DNA from: DATJQF01 sp035505995 | GTDB lineage: Bacteria > Bacteroidota > Bacteroidia > Bacteroidales > FEN-979 | DNA length: 9,589 nt | NCBI GenBank assembly: GCA_035505995.1 | Contig: DATJQF010000262.1 | Coordinates: 1 to 9,589, forward strand | Reading direction: 5' to 3' | Shown: positions 6,281-9,589 of the stretch, one piece after another | How the letters are laid out: every line of letters begins with the position of its first letter | Position numbering within the stretch: the first letter of the stretch is position 1 | Made by a program: the position numbers and the translations under genes | Notes under the pieces: model-generated | The model's input: the letters and a program-made list of their open reading frames with translations, nothing else | Told to the model about the DNA's origin: nothing | Database searches by the model: none

Positions 6281-7633
6281 TCAAAATGCCTCCTGGGCGG
6301 TAAAGTAGAGGCCCTGGGATTCATATCCCTTCCCGTAATCGATGGAGAGATTGGTGCGGGAGAATTTGGAGAGCATGATCCGGAGACCGATCCCCACAGC
6401 CGGCCGGATATACTCGAACAGCCCGGTGTGAAGGTCTTTATTGGTGGTCGTGACGGCATTCACGAAAACCACTCCTCCCAGTATCTGGGAGCATTGGGAG
6501 ATCGGGAAACGGTATTCGACTTCTCCATAAACGAGCGATTCTCCCCGGTACCTTCCCTGCACATATCCCCGGCCTGAGCGATTTCGCTGATCATCCCCGA
6601 TGGCCGGCAGTGCCATGTAAGGATAATACCCCGATACGACAAAATTTCCCATCAGCCAGAAGGCCACGAGGTGACGCGGCTTTTTTTTCGATAAGGGCTG
6701 GTAAGCTCTGAATTCAAGGAATAGGGCGGATGAGTTCTGATTGCTGCCCATAAAGGTAAAATTATACCGGTAGTTGAGATTCGCATAAATACCCCGGTAT
6801 GCACTGATCATGTTGTCACGGGAATCATATACAATATTCAGGCTCACCCCCGAGAGCATATACTCGTTGGGGTTGAATCCATGATAGGTCGAATACACAT
6901 AATTCGGGGTCAGCTGATAGGGAAGTGTGTCGCGCTGAAGCGAGAGGTCTTCGATCGCATAATAATAATCCAGGTGATAGCCCAGTCCCAGATAGAAATG
7001 ATCAAATATCCGGTAGGAGGCGGTCTCATGCAGCTTCAGGTAATTGTATTTCAGCTGATAAACCCCTTCCAGATTTGAAGTGTTTTCTCCGAGCCAGGCA
7101 AACTCATTCTTGACCGCAACCGTATCGGGTGAGTTGGTTCCCAGTCCATAGGTGGGGGCATTATAGATATAATAACGCCAGTCGCCCTGCAGGAAGAATT
7201 TATTATTCCCCGTGTAGACATTGGATTTAAAGTAAGAGATGAATTGCTCCTTGGAAGTGACGCCGATCATAAAATTGGAGCTGGAGATGAGGGTTCTCGG
7301 CTCCTTGCCGAATTTCCAGCCCATACAACCGCCGACTCCCAGCAGCAAGCCGTTGTTGGGATTATAGCTGATGCTGGGCAGGGCAATGATGGAAAATCTC
7401 TTGGGAGGTTTGGGAGGCTTGCCCTTTTTCCGGAAAAGATCCCCGATCTGTTTCTGTTCGCAGTTACGTTTCCGTGCCGTGTCCTGTTTCTCCTTGACCG
7501 GAGCGGGAGCCGGTTCGCCGGACAGGGGCCAGGGTTTCTCCGCACGGAGAGTGGCATAAAATAAAACACCCGGCATGCATAAGGTAAGCAACAAGGCTAC
7601 CTGGCGTCCTCGCATGTCCGGGTGTTTTATCAT
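6281..7633 (-). CDS. Omp85/BamA-like outer-membrane beta-barrel protein without POTRA domains
   Basis: A 450-residue protein with a signal sequence (hydrophobic 11-27; M7 at 7615 is a possible alternative start), a basic Pro/Lys linker (FRKKGKPPKPPKRF, 67-80), then a barrel of alternating aromatic strands beginning LPSISYNPNNGLLLG (85-99). Two Omp85 hallmarks are present: IVYDSRDN with a following YRGIY (267-283), and GRGYVQGRYRG (354-364), equivalent to the VRGF/Y motif in loop 6 of BamA-type barrels, leading into YGEVEYRFP. It ends in Phe, as expected for a BAM-recognised barrel. The ~80-residue N-terminal part is too short for even one POTRA plus linker, so this is a barrel-only surface-antigen (D15-like) type, widespread in Bacteroidota and of uncertain function, not the essential BamA. 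It is the last intact gene of the leftward envelope cluster, 15 bases behind the preceding gene. It may insert or export lipids or proteins, or be a pore. Confidence 0.85.
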   Translation of the reverse strand: MIKHPDMRGRQVALLLTLCMPGVLFYATLRAEKPWPLSGEPAPAPVKEKQDTARKRNCEQKQIGDLFRKKGKPPKPPKRFSIIALPSISYNPNNGLLLGVGGCMGWKFGKEPRTLISSSNFMIGVTSKEQFISYFKSNVYTGNNKFFLQGDWRYYIYNAPTYGLGTNSPDTVAVKNEFAWLGENTSNLEGVYQLKYNYLKLHETASYRIFDHFYLGLGYHLDYYYAIEDLSLQRDTLPYQLTPNYVYSTYHGFNPNEYMLSGVSLNIVYDSRDNMISAYRGIYANLNYRYNFTFMGSNQNSSALFLEFRAYQPLSKKKPRHLVAFWLMGNFVVSGYYPYMALPAIGDDQRNRSGRGYVQGRYRGESLVYGEVEYRFPISQCSQILGGVVFVNAVTTTNKDLHTGLFEYIRPAVGIGLRIMLSKFSRTNLSIDYGKGYESQGLYFTAQEAF

Positions 7634-7648
7634 TCAGCTTGCGGCGAT

Positions 7649-8296
7649 TTACCGCAGATAATAAACCAACCCGACCCGCAGGTTGAGCATCTGGAGGTCT
7701 TTGGATTTAGTACCGTAAACCTCAATTTGGTTGGTGGTCCATTTATAATTGAACGCCAGCTGGGCTCCCCAGTTGCTGAAATAGCCGAATTTAAAATTGG
7801 CCCCGATCTCCGGCGATAAAGAGAAGTCCCAAACATCTTTAATGATGTCGTATTCCTGGATCAACAGATGATGTTCCATATAATCGCCCCCGATATTCAG
7901 GCCGATGTAGGGAGAGACCACTTTGTCGGGAATGATATTATATTCAATGCTGGCATTGAAAGGCACCATCCAGGTGAACCGGTAATTAGTGGCTGTCACG
8001 GCAATGCCGTTATTTGCCATGTAGGTCTGTTTGGGATATTCCTGCGAAAGGCGTTGCCAGGAGATATTGAATCCGGCCGAAAGGTTCATACCCGGAATGA
8101 AATATTGACCGCCGAAATAAAACCCGGCAGGACTGGCATTGCCCACCCATTTGTTGAAGTCCCCGATGGTAAATGTATTGTTCCATGCTATCACGTAATA
8201 CGAATGGGGCTTGTACCCTGGAGCCTGGGTCTCCTGTGCGTTCACCATAAAGGTGGCGAGGAGACAGAATGCAAGGATAAATGTTATTTTTTTCAT
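7649..8296 (-). CDS. Exported outer-membrane beta-barrel protein (small, 215 aa)
   Basis: The protein starts MKKITFILAF, with a clear signal peptide and a likely cleavage after VNA (residue 20) before Gln, a common Bacteroidota arrangement. The mature ~195 residues are amphipathic strands rich in Tyr, Phe, Trp, Asn and Gly: AGFNISWQRLS, FNASIEYNII, VSPYIGLNIGGDY, EIGANFKFGYFSNWGAQLAFNYKW, and a final NLRVGLVYYLR. This is the 8-strand barrel pattern of the OmpA/OmpW-like barrel families. The segment after IPDKVVSPYIGLNIGG is a typical hairpin in these proteins. No enzymatic motif and no peptidoglycan-binding domain are present. It lies 26 bases from the upstream lipoprotein gene and 15 bases from the downstream Omp85-like gene, so it is probably in one operon. 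The exact family and any transported substrate cannot be told from sequence. Confidence 0.82.
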   Translation of the reverse strand: MKKITFILAFCLLATFMVNAQETQAPGYKPHSYYVIAWNNTFTIGDFNKWVGNASPAGFYFGGQYFIPGMNLSAGFNISWQRLSQEYPKQTYMANNGIAVTATNYRFTWMVPFNASIEYNIIPDKVVSPYIGLNIGGDYMEHHLLIQEYDIIKDVWDFSLSPEIGANFKFGYFSNWGAQLAFNYKWTTNQIEVYGTKSKDLQMLNLRVGLVYYLR

Positions 8297-8322
8297 ACGA
8301 TTAGGTTTACAGGGTTTATGAT

Positions 8323-8964
8323 TTACTTCTGGAACGGTTTGGTCTGATCAAATGCCTGGTCGATAGAGGAGTTGATGTCGGAAATCGTATGATTTCCGGT
8401 TAGCAGTCCCCTTATATACGCATTCCACACGATCGGTATCTTTTGCGCCACCGTATCGGGGTGCTTATAATCTGCCATATCGATCATCAGGGTCCCGGAA
8501 GAATAGGAAGTGTAATACACCGGGTAATAACCATAATAATATCCGTACCCATACCATCCGCCCCAGTAATTAGGCGGGTAATACCATCCCCAGTACCATC
8601 CGGGATAATAGGAGTAAGCATAGGTATTGGTCACTTCGAAGACTGCCACATTGATGGCCAGGTCGGGATTAGCAGTATGCGGCACCAGGGTATATCCCAG
8701 TTGCTGCATGTTTTCCGTGATCCGTGTCAGCACTGCCTGGGCATTGGCATTCAGAACGAACCCGCTGTCGTCATCACTTCGGTAGGCGATGGAGTCAACG
8801 ATGGCGAATGTTTTATAGCTGTTGAAATCAGCTTTAAGATCATACTGGGTGTATACCGCCAGGTCTTCCAGCAGCCGGCTTGAAGTGGAGGGATACTTAC
8901 TACAGGATGAAAACAGAATCACGATCGCTCCTGCAATAAACAGAAGATACTTGATGATTTTCAT
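8323..8964 (-). CDS. DUF4136-like lipoprotein with Tyr/Trp/Gly-rich segment
   Basis: A 213-residue protein with a lipoprotein signal peptide: a hydrophobic stretch then LFSSC, with the lipidated Cys at residue 21. The residue after Cys is Ser, and Lys follows. The mature part fits DUF4136: DFNSYKTFAIVDS (47-59), then a helix with LTRITENMQQLGYTLV (79-94), NPDLAINVAV (99-108) and a late TLMIDMADYK (158-167) with IVWNAYIRGLL (178-188). Between the two halves, residues ~115-154 are an insertion in which more than half of the residues are Tyr or Trp, with the rest mostly Gly and Pro. Similar Tyr/Gly-rich stretches are known in this family, so it is unlikely to be an artefact. It presumably sits in the outer membrane, perhaps with the aromatic segment against lipid, sugar or a partner barrel encoded alongside; that is inference. 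The family's molecular function is not established. Confidence 0.85.
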   Translation of the reverse strand: MKIIKYLLFIAGAIVILFSSCSKYPSTSSRLLEDLAVYTQYDLKADFNSYKTFAIVDSIAYRSDDDSGFVLNANAQAVLTRITENMQQLGYTLVPHTANPDLAINVAVFEVTNTYAYSYYPGWYWGWYYPPNYWGGWYGYGYYYGYYPVYYTSYSSGTLMIDMADYKHPDTVAQKIPIVWNAYIRGLLTGNHTISDINSSIDQAFDQTKPFQK

Positions 8965-9009
8965 AGTTACAGGTTTTAATTTATAAATAGGTTAATGCTC
9001 TATATTTTA

Positions 9010-9589
9010 TTACTGGGGTATATGTCCCAGGCGGAAAATGATCCCGCCGGTGAACCCGAATTGTACCATAGTGGAATATAATTGCACGCCGCCGCCGGTT
9101 CCGCTGGTACTTACAAAGAAATAGTAGCCCTGGGACTGCACCGGGATGTAAAATTGTCCCTGTACGCGCAGTCCGACCCGCTTGGAGAAGTAGTATTTCA
9201 CCCCGGCATTCATGCCCATCGAGAAGAACCACCCGTCTTCATAATCCTCTTTGGGTGCCATCAGGCAGGCCCCGATATTAAAACCGACAAAGGGAGAAAG
9301 TTTCGGATTTACCCGGAAATTCTGAGTAAAACCAATCTGCATATAATTTATACTCAGGGGGATTTCTTTGTAGGCTACGTCCCAGATATTGATCTCCGCC
9401 TTCGTATCGCTGCGGTTGTAAATCAGATCAATGTCTGTTTGCCGGCTCACCCCGATGGAGATCATTCCCCCGTACTGGGCATTATCACGGAACCGGATAT
9501 ACCCGTTTGCAGCTTCCATTCTCCCGGCGAAAACATACCCCGCAAATGGAGTAATTTCAACAGTCTGGGCTTCCAGGAACACCGGAAGA
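9010..9589 (-). CDS. Outer-membrane beta-barrel protein, 5' end outside window
   Basis: The frame runs through the right edge on the - strand. A GTG at 9582 is only an internal Val: the visible residues LPVFLEAQTVEI look like the end of a signal peptide with cleavage after EA, so few residues are missing. The rest (~185 residues) is a small barrel: ITPFAGYVFAGR, ISIGVSRQTDIDLIYNR, INYMQIGFTQNFR, LSPFVGFNIGACLMAP, AGVKYYFSKRVGLRVQGQFYIP and a closing MVQFGFTGGIIFRLG. The PFVGFNIGA...KYYFSKRVGLRVQ pattern is typical of OmpA-type/OMP_b-brl barrels of Bacteroidota. As the first visible gene of the leftward cluster, it is followed after 45 bases by the DUF4136-like lipoprotein. That A+T-rich gap (8965-9009) shows no clear promoter or terminator. 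No catalytic or binding motif is seen, so the role is unknown. Confidence 0.8.
   Translation of the reverse strand, partial: LPVFLEAQTVEITPFAGYVFAGRMEAANGYIRFRDNAQYGGMISIGVSRQTDIDLIYNRSDTKAEINIWDVAYKEIPLSINYMQIGFTQNFRVNPKLSPFVGFNIGACLMAPKEDYEDGWFFSMGMNAGVKYYFSKRVGLRVQGQFYIPVQSQGYYFFVSTSGTGGGVQLYSTMVQFGFTGGIIFRLGHIPQ

Noticed and set aside
8443..8883. A 146-codon + strand frame rich in Ile, Val and Pro
   Set aside because: Mirror of the Tyr/Trp-rich lipoprotein coding region on the - strand; the low complexity keeps the opposite frame open.

Overview
The window looks like chromosomal DNA from a member of the Bacteroidota, probably uncultured or environmental, at roughly 50% G+C. Pointers are a LytTR response regulator beside a TPR-containing hybrid histidine kinase, a secreted fibronectin-III-like protein of the type common in this phylum, several Bacteroidota-style outer-membrane barrels, a DUF4136-type lipoprotein, and two perfect matches to the -7 element TAnnTTTG just upstream of start codons. 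I see no tRNA, rRNA, CRISPR array, insertion sequence or phage gene.

Left part (2-1434, + strand): the 3' part of a radical SAM protein of the B12-binding type, overlapping by 16 bases a small class I methyltransferase with a PrmC/RsmC-like active-site motif. The two are probably translationally coupled and belong to a modification pathway whose earlier genes lie outside the window.

Middle (1489-6251): a signalling block. A LytTR response regulator (+) converges on a 977-residue hybrid histidine kinase (-) with periplasmic TPRs, one membrane span, kinase core, receiver and an HPt-like C-terminus. Their stop codons lie in the two arms of one intergenic hairpin. Beyond the kinase, a 236-base G+C-rich, hairpin-dense intergenic region leads to a 160-residue exported FnIII-like protein (+) with its own promoter motif and a strong intrinsic terminator. 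Directly after that terminator, on the - strand, lies the relic of a second kinase of the same family. The first ~35 codons (signal peptide and mature N-terminus) are joined out of frame to the last ~45 codons (end of the HPt-like domain), and about 2.7 kb between them is missing. This relic is the most interesting observation in the window.

Right part (6281-9589, - strand): four closely spaced genes for envelope proteins, read leftwards: an outer-membrane barrel (5' end outside the window), a DUF4136-like lipoprotein with a Tyr/Trp/Gly-rich segment, another exported barrel, and a POTRA-less Omp85/BamA-like barrel. They look like one operon whose promoter is outside the window. The kinase relic follows the last of them by 29 bases, so an intact kinase may once have ended this operon or sat just behind it.

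Functions are family-level assignments from reading motifs. Links between the blocks, such as the kinase signalling to the LytTR protein or the FnIII protein being sensed by the kinase, are inference.
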